Below are positions 47,301-62,700 of a DNA stretch of 64,000 nt, in pieces (within the stretch, counting starts at the first letter, position 1; each line of letters begins with the position of its first letter). The stretch comes from Dipylidium caninum (taxonomy: Eukaryota > Platyhelminthes > Cestoda > Cyclophyllidea > Dipylidiidae). The notes below the pieces were generated by a model that was not told the origin of the DNA, did not search any database, and worked only from the letters and a program-made list of their open reading frames with translations. The translations under genes and the position numbers were made by a program. Location: assembly GCA_017562135.1 (NCBI GenBank), contig QEYB01001355.1, positions 558,001 through 622,000 of the forward strand. Direction: 5' to 3'.

Positions 47301-49435
47301 TTCGACAAAACTTTTTGAATACTCAGAAATTAAAAAGAATATTTAAAGTAAATATAAAATCGTTAGAAAACTAGTGGCTACATGCAAAAAATATGGACGG
47401 CTAGGAGTTGTTTTGAGATATAGGAGGAGAGTCCTTATCGCGTTTGAATAGCAATTGTGGGTCGCCGCACCGGCCCTGAGAGAAGCGCGGGACGGCATAA
47501 AAAGGGCTCCGCGTCCCAATGCGCGATCGGGCGCCCCGCCCGGTTCGGAATGGCCATCAAGACATTTCGGGAGCGTAATCTTTGGCCGTGGCATGCCCGA
47601 CACTGCGGGCGGCCGTCGAGGTGGGCTATTCGCTGTCGGACACGCGGCACGGTGCGGGCCCTCGTCCCACCTGGTCCTGACGCGTGTGGACGGTCGTTTT
47701 ACCCGTTTGGAGCTTTTATCTTGCAAGGCTTATGGAAGGGGACAACGAGTCTCGAAGCTTTAGTACTTTGGCGGGGCAACTGCACTATCGAATGGAAGTA
47801 AAAACATGCATGACGACATTAAACCGCGATCCTTTGACCTCCTCGCGGTGTCCTCAGTGAGAACTATGAATGAGTGCCAACATGCCTTTTTCCATCCGAT
47901 TCGCAAGCACTTTAGCAAGTTGGTCATGTGCGATCTTCATCCTGCTTGGGAAGGACTGCACCGCAAAGCGATTCAGGTATAAGTTGAAAATGAACTTGAT
48001 TCAGTCGCCTTGTCACTTAGCGTCATTGTTGAAACTAACGTCAAGGCTATACCGAATAAGGGAGTGGAAAATCGTTAAAGGCAAACTGAGGAAGTGATTT
48101 TTTTGCTAAAAACCTCGAAGTTGGCCTTCCATTATAACTATAAATAGATAAGCATACATGGAAAACAGTCAAAAGTATTGTGTCATTGTCATGCGCTACC
48201 AACGTGTCCAGGGTAATCGATTATTTGCAATTACAAATTGTAGACCATGGGATTATTGACAGTCAATTTGTGCTTTAGTAGTCACTCGTCACATTTGGGA
48301 GAAAATAAGAAGCGCGTTGCCTGGAGGTGAAGTGTAGTTGGGGCTGAAGAGGCTGAGGCGTGGCGGGTGTAGCCTTCGTTGCCAACTTCTTCATGCAGAC
48401 CTTCACTCCTAAACGCAGGGGAATGCAGTCAGGTTTTAAAGTATATAAATAAGCTTCGAAAGATATTAAGTGACATTGACGATGAGGAGACTAACAGGTG
48501 AATTCATAAACCCACTAATTATCACTCGTGACTCAATTTCGAATATGATTTTGGGCAATTGTAGTCTATTGTCTCAAAATCCCAATAAGGCCCAGAAACT
48601 ATGAGGCGATAGTACGTTATTAATATTTATTGCTTCGAGTGGTTTACTTGCGTTTGAGTCCGTCTCCGGGAATGCAATTCATGTGCAGACTATTTCGTGA
48701 TACAAGATCGATTGTTGTGGTTTCATGGGAGTCGATACCGCCAGAGACGGTGGGTGCATAAAGGCAATAACAAAAAACGTTTTTCAAAAATGCGTTTGAG
48801 TTAGAAGTATTGCATAAATAGGGCAATCACAAGCTTTCATGATTTTAGGAGAACAAATGATTTAAAATAAACTCAAGTATTAGTGAGGAATTAAATAACG
48901 GTTGATTCATAGTTTAATAGGCGTAAAAATATTACCATAAAGGAATGCACAAGCAATGAGAGCAGGAAACGCCCGAAATCGCTAAGTGCACAATATGATA
49001 AGCTTGTTTATTTGATCAACTGTGTTAAGTCCCTTGTTTAAAATTTGGCGCGCCGTACGGCTGACTTTCGTTATTCGGTTCGTTGGCAGCTCTCCAAATC
49101 TGGTCTCATTATTTGTGTTATTGTCCTCTTTTTCTTTAATACGTTCGCGGTTTTTGGCCGACAGTTTCTGACTTAAGTAATAGCGATAGCCTACGAATTT
49201 ATTCAGGGGGTTTGCTTTCGTGTCTTGTGCCTTGCGCCATGTTGGGCTACTTGGAATGTAGCATCGGTCTGCCTAACACCCGCCTGAATTTGGCGATTGT
49301 CTTGTGTAAAATTAAAATCTACCAGATCACCCCATTGATTTCCTTAAAATTGCCGTTGACATGCTGTCGGTCTTTACCAGTGGCGTTTTCTCCTTTGTTC
49401 ACTACAGTGAGGTTTTGTGCAAAATATTCTAGGCA
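47301..49435. other. AT-rich HP1 upstream region with one GC-rich island
   Basis: Mostly AT-rich DNA. A sharply GC- and CpG-rich block lies at about 47455-47760. The remainder up to the HP1 start contains no recognised exon. No clear TATA box was found near the HP1 start, and the stretch just before the ATG (49380-49435) is probably 5' UTR. Confidence 0.45.
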
Positions 49436-50299
<864 letters not shown>

Positions 50300-50377
50300 A
50301 TTCTTGAACTTTTTTCCCCTATTGCAATCTCGTTATTATTTTAAGCATTTAAAGCATAGATGTAACCCCCTCTTGTA

Positions 50378-50495
50378 ATTAAACTTCTCTCAAACTCGTC
50401 ATTTTAATAAGAATTTGGTGTGTTTTGATACTGTTGTTGTCAAGATTAGATTGTCATCTTCGAGGGTGTATTATACTCTGTTGGTATCTAATAAA
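50378..50495 (+). terminator. HP1 polyadenylation signals
   Basis: ATTAAA at 50378-50383 and AATAAA at 50490-50495, 79 and 191 bases after the stop. The second lies about 300 bases from the stop codon of the convergent receptor gene. Confidence 0.6.
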
Positions 50496-50791
50496 TGTTC
50501 CTGACTCGTGTTTTTTTCTGCGTCGTTTGATGAATGAGACGGGGGCAGGGAGCTCGTCGGCCAAGCCACTGTTGAGTATCTCCCGCGTCGGGTGTGTTAG
50601 GATCTGGGATTTGTCGAACAATTGGCGAGGCGCGAGGTGTCTCAGCTACTTGGACGAGTTGTAGGAGCTTCCTGTGCTGTCCGAGAGTCCCGACGCCGAG
50701 CTAGTTGTGGTCATGAGCGTCAGTCTCGACGGCGATGGGGTGCTCGGCGTGGCCTAGTAGGAGTGAGGGCACATGAAGGTGGGCGGGACGA

Positions 50792-53700
50792 TCAGCTCGG
50801 GTCGGCCTGTGGGGAGGGGGGCTGGGGGAGAACTGGGGACCACTGACCTTGGCTGCATCGTGCTCCGAGTAGGTGTTGATCCACCTGAAGATGCGGTATT
50901 GGCTCTCCTTTGCGACAATCGCCTTCAACTGGCTGCGACCAATGGTGAGGAGGTAGATACGCCGGTAAAATTTCACCAGGGACATCTTGAAGAAGACCTG
51001 GTACATTGTCGAAAGGAGGGTCTACAGACGCAAGACTGCGTGTGAATTGACGGGCAAAGCGACACAAAATTGCTTCAGAGTTGTGGGTTTTTTTCGGTAG
51101 CCTGCACAACGTGGATAAGAGGGGGCGCGAAACGCGGATGCTGTCACCTCTTAGGGCGTGGAATTGTGTGAACTCATCGCAGCGAGGAGGGAAGAAGGTG
51201 CTTACGAATTGTGCGGTGGAATGCGGGAAGTTGGAGGGCCGGCGACAGCCTCTCCCCAACTCACCATGACAGTTACGTTGACAACAAAACGGTAGATGAA
51301 GGCGGTCTGGGCCTTGTCAGCGTCGCCGCTGTGCCCGACCATCATGATGACCCCGAAGACGATGACGAGGGTGTCGCTGAGGATGTAGATGAAGCATCCG
51401 AGCCACTCGTCGAAGTAGCGGCGTGTGGGCATTCGCAGGTAGTGAATGGAGATGAAAACGAACATCGCGAGGACCACCACCTTGAGGATGACGATGTAGT
51501 GGAACGGGTCCACTGGCAAGCAGCTGAAAGGCGCAAAGCCTCCAGTCACATCGGTTGTCTACCTTGTCTCCTCTACACCTTTTCTACGGCGCCAAGTCTG
51601 CCGCTTTTGGTTCGCCTAATATTTTCTGACAGGCAAAGTTTACGGATCTTCCGACGCCTGGAGGAACACAGCGGGTTCAACTGAACCCCCAAAGTCACGG
51701 GCTGTGCGGCATTCTTCGCTCCATTCCCCCAAAATTCCACATATCACTGAGTTTGCCCTCATTAGGCTTGCCGCCTTGCGGTGACACCGCTCAAGCCACG
51801 ATCGCAACGAGCCTCCCGCGCAGGAGTTGAATTTCTACAAAATGTTTTTTTCCGCATCCTGGCCAATTGCTTCATTGCAAGTTATAACAGAGCACATTTT
51901 CTGCTGGTGTCACATATCTGTGACGTTGTTGTCTCCCCCGGTCTTGGAAGCGGGCTGCGGTACGAATAGGGTTGCCCTAGTAGTTCCTGTTTCTTCAAGT
52001 CTCCGTCACTTGCAGTCTTTAACCTCCAAGGTAAGCAGTAAGGCGTCGAGCCGCTCCCCCGTCCACCGACGGGAGGCCGGTCAACGCGGGCCCAAGTGGC
52101 ACTGTGCTGGCGGCCACGAGACTTACGCTTGGTTGAGGAAGATGTGGTTGTGGTGCTGAAAGGCGATGGAGGCGACGGCGCAGAGGACTAGACGCGGAAA
52201 GGGGAGAGAGGACGCCAGTCAGGCGGAGGAGCGGCGAAGAGCGTCTTAGTAGCAGCCACTTACTGGCACAGACCGTGGTGAAGTTCCAGAGCATCTGGCC
52301 CAGTCGGTTCGTCTTCCCCGTGAGCACCAGGGCCAACGCGGAGGGCAGCGGCAGGAGCGACTGCATGTAGTTCCACGACAGCAAGGCTGGTCCATTCTCC
52401 TGAAGGGGAAACAGGTCAGTAAAGCTGTGCGGCGTGTCGCCTTCTTCTCCATCTTCAGTAGCGAGTCTTTTGGATCGTCCGCTTTTCTCGCCCAAGGCGG
52501 ACGGATGCTCTCGTGGCGGTGGCGGCCAGAAATTCCCACACGTGGTGCAAAATCACATTATCTGTCGAAAGTTTAAACAACCTTCACGCTTTAAACAGGC
52601 CTCCGGTGCCACTTCGCGCTACGGGCGGTTGTAGTGCAGTGTCGTGAAGTTTGTCGCCGCGTTCGTACACGAGGAGCCGAGACCGAGGAGGCGGACCGCC
52701 CTCGGCCGGTCGTCTCCCGCCCGGACGCGAGGACCGCAAATAACCCCCTGAATCATCCTGATTAACCAAACGCGGTTTGCGGCGAAAACGTTGGCGGAGG
52801 TGCCACAGCCTTCAGTCGCCCGCTTAACGGGGAATGGCGGCCGAACGGTTGTGGGGAGGTCTTGGCAGCCTCGAAGAGCGAATGGCGGCCGAGGGGTGGG
52901 GAGAAAAAGCGAGACAAGGACGGGGATGGGGAGGAGAGCACCGCCCGCGGCGAGACGGTGGCCGCGTACCCGGCAGAACACCGCCTGGCTGCAGTGGTCG
53001 AGGCAGGCGGAGAGGCAGTCGATGAACATGTAGTTGACGAAGAGGTACACACAGCCGAAATTGCGGAAGGCCGGGTAGAACCTGCGAGCAAAGGGGGCGG
53101 ACAGCGTGACGCCGGCGGAGGAAGCGCCGAGGGGGCATGGACAACCTCGCCTCACCTGTTCTGGTGGTACTTGTACGTCGAGGAGCAGTACTTCGACCTG
53201 AAATGACCAAATTACCGGGTGACCATCGCAAACGGGACGTGTGCTTGTTTAAACAAGCGCGATTGCGTAGTCGAGGGCCTTCTGACTTAAACAAGGAGGC
53301 AAATTGTCCCATTTTGGGATAACCGAGGCCTGAGTTTCTCTGGCGGCAACGACCGCGTCAGGGCGATTCTCTCCACCAAGCCCGGCGACGGCGGTCAAGC
53401 GGCGGGGGCGCCGAGTTGGAGAGGTTCGCCAGTGCGGCAGTGGGCTGCGGGCGAGTGGGGGTCCGATTACTTCTACTCCCACAGAGAAAGTCCGCTTTTC
53501 CTTGCATGGTTTGGGATGGATGGATGGGTGGATGGATGGACGGAGGTGAGCGCAGTCGAGTCAACCAGGCGACCTCGTGGATCGGCGAGTCCCAGTCGCC
53601 TCATTCAGGCCAAATCGCAGTCCCACGAGTGGAGGTGAGGACGAGCTGGGCGCCACGGTGCCTCCCTTCGCGTCTGCGCGCAGACCAACTGCATCGAATA

Positions 53701-56700
53701 CGTGGAATAGGACCAGGAAGTCGGCTGAAGCGGCGGGCGAGTCCAACGGAGGCGAGGTATGTGCTCCCTCGGCGCGAAAGGTTGGGTCCACGACGGCTCA
53801 AGGCGACGAGGCGTCGGGCTGGAGGCGGAGGAGGGTGGCGGGGGCGCCGCGGAGGACCAGATTCGCCTCCACCCTCGACATCGAGGAGTAGCAGACGCTG
53901 GGCGCTGGCGCCAAGTCCCCCACCCTTCAGGCCGTAACATTTCTCGCCGTTGAGGAAGCAGAACATTCAGGGCTGCCGACCGCTGGGAACGTGCAGTCAC
54001 CAAGCGCACCTCGACGTCCTGGAGGCTGGCTCCGAGGAGAAGATGCCGACCGTCATTTCTTGGCACTCCCCGCACCGCGATCCCCTCACCCGCCGCCCAG
54101 CCAGCGCCGCCCTCTCCTCCCCCCCACCCGCAGCCTTCTTATTCGACTCCACCGGCTAATTATTTTGATGCAGAGGCAGAGCGAAATAATTGGGAATGTG
54201 GAGCGTTTGAAACGCCTCGCAGGGTGGAGGAGTGTCGCGCTGACCGCTGTGACAAGCGGCGCGACGCGGTGTCGCACGAGGACGTTAGCGGACTGAGGGG
54301 GCAGAGGAGACGCCACGTACATCAGCATGAGAGCCAGTCCGACGATGCCCGCGATGGCGAAGATGCGGATGCACACGAAGACGAGGAGGAGGGCGAGATT
54401 GTTGCGGAAACTCTCGGGCACGTTTGTTTTGAGGTTCTCCGAGGTCTTGGTCACTCGGGTGAGGAAGAAGAAGCCGTATTTCTTGCAGATGCAACGGACC
54501 GTGGCGCCCACGGCGACTGTCTCGCAGGCGCTCCTGCTGTACTCCAACTTTTCGTCCTCGACCACACGGAGGGACGAGCACTCCACCTGCTCGACCGACG
54601 CGTTCCGCTTGAGGGGGAAGGCCAGTCGCAGGGAGAAGTCCGCGTTCGGGTGAAACTGCAAGGCGGGAGGCGGAGTGAGCGCTCGTGCCCCGGGCCGGAA
54701 CTCACCTCGGCGCCCGAGAGGGGCCGTCCAACGTGACAGAGGCCCGAGACGGGCCGCAGACTGAGCAGTTGGATGTAGACCTGGTGGTTGGGGATGTCGA
54801 AGCACGTGACGTCTATGGACAGAGGCGTGGACATTTTCTCCACGGAGAAGGAGATTTTGTCGGGTCGCTGTAAGCAAAAAACGACGTCTGGCCAACTGAC
54901 GTTTATCCGTTTGGAAGACATGAAACGGGCGCTGTTATTCTCTCCATGTTCAACTGCACCTGAGCGAGGCAAATTGCCACCTGCGCTCGACACTTGCATT
55001 TGTAAATGTTAAACGCATTCTTATTAGTCATTTCGCAAAGATTTTTGCCTTCCGTGCTCCATGTATATTTAGTTTATCGAGGGAATCAGATGGCAATAAA
55101 ATGTGACTTCGTCTTCTTTTCTCCTACGCATTCCAATTGATTCGCAGCGCAGCTCAACAGGCCTCGAGAAACAAAAAAAAGAGGCTTTCTGGAATGGAAT
55201 CACGAGGGAAAAGAAGTGCTCGAGATGTCAGTCTCGAAAATGTTGTTCTGCCACTTTGAGTGTCGTCAAGGCGTCTCGAGGACGACGACGCGGCAGACTT
55301 AAGGATGACGCTGGAATCCAGTCGACGCGACTCCTCGTGACGCGCCCGCAGTCCACACGACCGGGTGACAACCATCTTCGTACAATATAATGACAGCGGA
55401 GGAGACGTGGACCCGTCGATGTCGGCCGTCCGAATTGCCAGACGCAACGGCAGACGAGCGGGCGACCGTCAGGAGAAAGCACGGAGACGACGCAAAGCTT
55501 CGCTTGCTGTTGCCAAATGAACTCCTCTCCAAAGCGCTATTTTGCCGCGTCCTCCCCATTCGCTCGACAATTCTCCCACCGACTAGCACCTTTTACGTGA
55601 TCGCGAAATATTTACAAGAAAGAAGTGGGCATTTGCCAAAATGATATTCTGAGGGACGTTGGAATGTTTATTGGCTGAAAAAACAAAGTGTTTTTCCTAA
55701 AGAGGCATACATAACCGGTTCACTCGCTGGCGGAAAGTCGCAGATGCCACTGGTATTATTTGGCTAGAATAGGATAATAAAAAGTGTAAAAATGCGCTTT
55801 TCGATGTCTTCATGTGCTGAACACTCCTTTCATGGTTTCCAACCCACTAGCGGGCATTTCGCCTCCCCTCGGCCTCAACTTCGCGTCGCCGCCGCCGCCG
55901 CCGCCCCCCGCCGGCGTCGCGAGTGGCAGCAGCGGGGAGGACCGTAGGCGCAACAGTCTCGTGGCCAAAAGGCTGGGAGATGCCGGCCACGCACCGCCGA
56001 CTTACGTTGACAACCGCGGCCGGAGCCGCCGCGGCGGGGAATCGGTGGACGGAGATCAGATCGGTCGAGTGGGAGAAGAGGGAGGCCTTGGTCCCGTTGA
56101 ACACGTGCTCGTTCATCACTTGCGCCAGTTTGTAGAGGAGACTGTAGAGTCTGAAGGGACGAACCGACAAGGGAGTCAGGCGAGGCCTCATCGGAGGCCT
56201 GTCACTCTCGAAGTGGTGGACGCCCTTCGAATTCCACTAATTTCTCAATTAATCACAATTTTCTTTTTCCTTAATCAACAGGTCCGGGAAAAAAAACATT
56301 TTTCTTGTACCAACTTAGGCGGTTGGCGGGGTAGGTAATTTGAATTTCAAATAACTGAGTGAATTTATGGACTGATTATGAACGATAAACCGAAGACTAC
56401 AATCTTCTTTTGTAACTCTCATAGACATTCCAACTACGAGGATCGTCGGATTAAAGCATCCACCAGGAGGCGAGTGTTTTACTGCTCCCGGCGTATCACC
56501 GGAGCAGATCACAGAAGAAATTAAGCCTTCCCCTGCTTTTTCTAGCAGGAGAGTTGCCGCGCCACCGGCGACCAAGAACCACTTCGGCCGGTCTGCTCAA
56601 CCCGAACGGGTTAGCGCGGCTGACGGAGGAATAAGAAGGTGGAACGAGCATCATTTCACACTTCAGATGACATTTTCAACGTGGAAATGAGACAGTGAAT

Positions 56701-59700
56701 ACAAAAGATGCCCCATCGGACTATAAAGTGAGAAAGTGCAGTTGGGTTCCTAGTTACTTTTGCCAAAGGGAGAAACACATCGAGGGGAAGGACACATCAC
56801 TTCGAATGTGAGTTGAACAGGACTCATTCTGCTCTTCCCCACCAAGACCGGCACTCCCGTCGTTATTCTCCCCACTGCCTTCGCAAAACAGGCCCAAAGA
56901 CCGGAAAGTGAATGCGTGTGACTTCTTCCATCAATTGGCAGATCCCCTGCTCACCGAGATCCACTTTTCCACTACCGCCTTACTTTCGCACTTGGTCCAT
57001 TGCATAGTCGTTTAGGCCTTTGTGACTTCGTGTGAGTTACACATCTGCAATCCTTCTTCCCTACATTTCGATGAAGTTTCTTTCCCTTAGACTTACTTTC
57101 TTCTATGCCGCCTCTTGTGATGGGAAACGCATCAGACACTAAAATGCGTGTTAACAGGGGGCTTAGTCGAGGGAGGGAAAAGCTGTCTTCCACCCGGGAT
57201 GAAAATCGTATTTTCCGATACCGAGGGGCAGGATGGAGATATCTTTTTCGAGTTGCATCGTCGCCCAACATTAGTACTAAATCCCCTCTGCAACGCACTT
57301 AGCGCCCATTCGGATCGCGTATAATTAGCCGAAAGTTATGCAAATACACTACTAAAGTAACTTTCTCTGATTTAGACAAGTCGCCATTTGTTGACGTATT
57401 TTGTCTTTGTCTTGATGGTTACTTCGAAGAACCGACACTTGTACCGAGAATAGTTTGCATAAAACTCACTTTTTTTTAAACTGTTTCTCCTATTTGTTGC
57501 ACAACGTCACCTGCGTAAACGAGAAAATCACGGTTTGTATTCTGGTTGAATATTCAACAAACCGCACTTTGGCTGCGCATCATGTAAATATTTTTTGCAC
57601 CACTCTAACCATTTACCATCTCCAAAGCTAAGAGAGCAGATGAAGGGAAATACTTGCAAAGCAGATAATCACCTTCGAGAAGTGAGAAATAAGTGTCGTG
57701 AAATCACGAAAGAACTTAAGTATAACGCACAATGAACAAAAATCACTCAAGCCGAATGTTATACCAGCAGGTGAAATAAGAATCCACCATGAATGGTACC
57801 CTCAATTGCAGTGATGGCTAAGGGTAATGTCTATGCATGCTCATTCAACTAGGTTCCGTGCTCTCTGTTTGTAGACGAGGGCACATTCAGGTCAGACTAA
57901 TCTCACACAGTGATGTTTGTTTCAATGCGTCATATTTACCACGTCCCTGCGTCTAGTGATGAGAAATGGCCTACATGCCCCTAGGCCGTATATGGCAATA
58001 ACCTCACGAGTGGATTCCGACGAGGTTGGCCTACCATCTGACCACTTTCTAAAAGGCTAATGGATTTCTGTCATTGTGTTTTCGCCGGATGTGCGGCGCT
58101 AATATTAAACCTTACTAGCACAAACTTTGCAATGGGTATAAGAAAATTAGTTTATCCCTAGATTGTTAGTCCCGACTGTTGCTAGATATTCAGTTACTCT
58201 AAGAAGTGATCTATTTAAAGTTGGTGGGAGCAAACAGTACCTCCGATGGCTTAATTCACTGATGACCGCGCCACCGTTATTAGCAAAGCATTATAGATAA
58301 TTAGCATGATTAGTGGGTGGTCGATAGATAATGTAAAATGTATTGGCCTTTAAGAATATGCTAAGTAAATATGATGATCAGATGCGTTACGTTGAGTTAG
58401 AAGTTGTAAAATGAAACATCATCCACCAACTACTGCGCGCTGAAGCACTCACCACGAAGTTTAGACGAAGAACTTTGAACTGACGAATCAGTAATAGGCG
58501 CGCATAATGGCGTCGTGTGCATGGTATAATTTCTCGTAGTGGCCTCTTTGCGTAAATCCAGGATTTATGTATTACCTGACTTCGGCTATGAGTTCTGCAA
58601 TTTGCTTGCAAAAAAGTAGAGAACTGTTTTTGACCTAAAACCACGGTGATAGTGCGCATTTAGTGTTGTTTGCGGTCAATCAATTTATATATTTGTCAAA
58701 TGTAATGTTTAATCAAGCTCTTTAGGCAAAGAATTTACTGCGCGCTTGCTCATGGCTTCAGCGGTTTGAATCGGGATCATTTCGAGTAGCTAGTGTCGAT
58801 GCAGTACTTTTATCTGTTCGTTCACGTATAATATTTAACAATACGCAGTTTAAATTGTCATGGCTCTCCGGGGTTTTGGGTATTTTTTGCGGATCTACAA
58901 CTTCCCCTGTCTCAAGCTAGCCAGGAAGAAATGTTATCAAATATTTGCCTTCTTCCCGGTCACTACACTCAATCATCGCTGGCCTTTAAAGCCTAATTGT
59001 CTAACGAAATGTCAAGTTCACCCTTCAAATCATAAGAAAACTGGTTTGTTCCTCGTAGATGCATCCGATTTTCGAGCCTTTTCGAAAATATATGCGGAAA
59101 ATCATAGCATTTTACGTTTATATATTATGTAAGGGGATCCTCACTACCATAGGCTCTCGTGAAAAGTCTAGATGCGCATTCCTTGAACAAGCCACCTCGA
59201 CTCGAACTCAACCATGATTACTCAAAATAACATAATGGAGTGGATTTAAGGTGAGACTTATCGTTCTCTTTATTCCTTAAAATTAGGACCGTATTATCTA
59301 TTTGTTCTGCGAATCGTTTTGGGGATCCATTGTGAAATCCTTTGTCATCATTAGAAGCATTTTAGACAATAGTCTTTAAAGCATGAAGCATCAACCTTCA
59401 TTTCCCCTTTCAAATTAAATGCTTTTGAACAGCTCCTTTGGTTGTTAATAGACTAGGATTCGAGTGGTCGTAGTTTTGCCTTGAAACTCCCTGTGAAGGC
59501 ACCCAGAAATCCAATTTTTGGTTGATTTGTGAATCTCCTTTTGATACCACTTTTTATCATACAGAATTGTCTCATGAGAAAGGACTTTGTGTCCCCAATC
59601 ATTCACTTTTGTAATTTTAATCTATATTCTAGTCCATAGCGAAGATGAGTGTTGAGATTTCCCCCACTTTGTGTTTTGTTTTCTTCATTAAATGGCGAAG

Positions 59701-62700
59701 ACTTTCATGACCATGTAAAAAGTCTGAAGAACATATCGGTAATTTGATTTTGTGGAGGAGTTATTTCCCAAATCCTTACGATGCATCCCCTCGGCTATAC
59801 GTTGTGCTACCACTAAACCTCCAAAATTGGCTTTGACTACACTCAACTTAGTACTTCTCTTCGGATTGCCTGGCATTTTCCGTGTAAAATAATCGCATTT
59901 AACCGTACCTGGTACATTGGAGGTGGAGTTGAACAGGAGTACACATGTGTATCTCCCTTCTCGCTTATCCGCTTCATTTGGTTCACCTGAGCATTAAAAT
60001 CGCCCCCTCATTATGAATCCTTGTCCACCATGTCCATTTCCTCCCGGAATCATCATCTAGTAATGTGAAGCGCTACGAGTTTCGGGGCATCGCTATTGGT
60101 CACCCAGGTCTCTTATTTATCCATTGTAGTGTTGATATTCTTAGTTTATGCAACGAAATCTGTGTTCGGTAGCTTTGCAGGCGCCAGTGCACTTTATAGG
60201 AGGACTAATGTTGCTCTGTGGCGGATAGGAGGTGTCGATGAAAAGGACGCTTACAGCTATAGCAGCTTAGAATTGTGGTTACTAGTCTTAGTGTTGAAGA
60301 ACTTCGCCTCTTCTCTCCCTCTTTTACTCACTTTATCCCGTTTAGAGCATTGATGGACGCCTTCTGGACAACCGCATTGAGGATGAGTTCGGTGAGGCCG
60401 AAGAAACCGGAGACGAAGAATTGATTTAGGCTGGGGTCCATTTCAATGCATTGTTTGAACCAAATCTTCAGCGTCGAGTGAGTCTCGTCGATGAGCTTGT
60501 GCGGATCCTTCTCCGATAGAGTCAGGTACTTGACCCGTCCGTAAATCATCAGTTGGAGCGCTAAGCACTGGGCTGGACCTAAAGTTGGCGGAATCTTTTT
60601 GTACAGTAGGGTTCTCTGACCGTTTCTTGACTTAAAATTATCATTCCCATCCTCTGATTGCTTTGTCTAATTCCAACAATCTGTTTCATGACTTTTACCA
60701 ACTTTTCGCTTTACTTTGTGTCCCCATCATTTGATCTGAGAGTGACACCACCCGAAGGCTTCATTTCAGCCCTTGATTCCCCTGGCATGGACAGTTTCGT
60801 CATCATGTCTGCGCGGTACGATGTTATCTTAACATTTTGGCTCAAATCTATGTAATTTCATCGCGGGTTAAAAAAGGAAATATTTCTCTCGCCATTTTTC
60901 ATAGACGCGGGGATCACAAGGTACTAGGACAGGCAATTGCTTCCCTCCATACTTATTTACTGAAAGATATTGCTCTCTTTTTTTTACCGCAGATTGTGTC
61001 TAAAAGGGAGAGCTTTCACTCTTGCACGTGTGGTTCGCATTTAAATCGGTCTCAATCCATCAGACTCGGCATTTCCAGTTCCTCAGTGCTGACTCTCATG
61101 GGTGGGAAGGAGGTGGTTTCGCTTCGCGAACAAAACAATTGGCAGAATTGAGTAAATCATGGATTAATTGTACACGCTGAGGATTTGCAGTGATTCGGGA
61201 GCCTGTGTATGGACGAATATGCCCAGCATAGCAGTGATTTAGTCCGCTGATGGACACTTGTTGTGTGCGCTCAAGTTTTGCCCCTTCACCAATCCGATGC
61301 GTGTAACATTCTCCCTTGCGAGAAGGCTAAGAAGCTCTCGGGGGGCAAATGCGTTCCCCCTGAAGACCCTTCAAGTGCATCAGTTTGTTAAGTCAAGGCG
61401 GTGGATTCGGATGACTGGTTAGAGCTAAGACCATGGGGGGATAATGGAGGAGTTGGGTGTCGACTTGCCCCACCTGTAACCCCTCTTGGAAAGGTGAGGG
61501 AAAACGGCAGAAGAACGCTTTAGACTCTTGGCTTTCTTGAAGTTACTCTTGCATGAACCACCCACGTGGAAAAAAAGACTTTTCTCCTATTCCGAAATTA
61601 AGGAAATGGTCTGTTTGGACGAGTCCCGCGAGGGAATGCTCGCCAGGATCGCATTCGAGCATCTTAAAAAAAGGTGTGTGGACTTAAATAATTCAACAAA
61701 AGATGCGGGTCGCCTCTCCCCCGAGGGGGGGGGAGGGGCAATTCATCAGAAATGAAGCTGGGTGTCGTACCTTCAAGTCGTGTGAGGACTTTGTCAATCT
61801 TCTCCTTGTCGATGCTCTCGAGGCCCCGCATGAAGCAGGCCCAGTCGTTCGTTCTCCCGCCACTCGTAGCCGCCGTACTTGTTCATCGCACTGACAGGAC
61901 AGGACAGGACAGGACAGGAGAAGTTGAGATGCAATGTGGATAACCACGTGGGAGAGGATGATGGTATGTTAAAATTTAACAATTTCATGCTTCATCCCTT
62001 GTCAACATGATAAAATCCCATACAAACGGGTGAGGTGTTGTTTATTTACTCAGTAGACGGTTATGGTAAGAAGCGGCTTATCACATGATAAGTGGTAGCA
62101 TTTCTCGACTTTGCGTGGCAATTTGTGTTTCTTTTAGATTGAAAACAAAAAAGGCCCTCCTGGTAGATTGGAAAGACGTCCGAGGCAGTTGGTTGCACGG
62201 TGCACGATAGACCGTCGAAGTTGAGTTTTGGAGATATCAGTCGAGTAATACCCGGTGTTTATTTGGCATTTTCCTCAAAGGCTGTCTGTTCTCTCAAAGT
62301 GGGCAACGTGATGCCATTAGAGACAGCCCACAGGGTGACGGTAGGGCAGTAGTCGTCGATGAAATTTGGATTCCACCTTATGAGGGTTTACTTTCACGTT
62401 CACCAGTCTCTCCGACCCAAAATCCAGAGAAATTACATCAACAATGACTGACTTCAACACTTGAAACCCATTTATGCCACGATGTCCCGACCAAACTCAT
62501 CCACGGCGAGGCGAGATGACATGAGAAAGATTGCGGCCTCGTAATTATGGCGATTCGGACCCAAATAGACGATTAAATAACATCAAAGTGGACAAAAGCC
62601 ATGTGGACCCTGAGATTAACACGTGATGTGGTGAGTGTATGATTTCAGGCCCATGTCTTCACAGTTGGCAGTGGATCTAAAGTTATACGCCCTGAAGGCA

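Noticed and set aside
47343..47763. Arg/Pro-rich frames in the GC island as a retroelement protein
   Set aside because: No reverse transcriptase, integrase or zinc-knuckle motif could be found in any frame.
52584..52769. Possible receptor exon starting MIQGVICGPRV
   Set aside because: Flanking exons (ending 52970 and starting 52399) already join in phase 0 without it, and its donor phase does not fit.
53561..54075. Coding-like frames between receptor exons, considered as a PLAT domain
   Set aside because: The exon ending at 54321 joins directly in phase to the exon at 53197, and no PLAT consensus is present.
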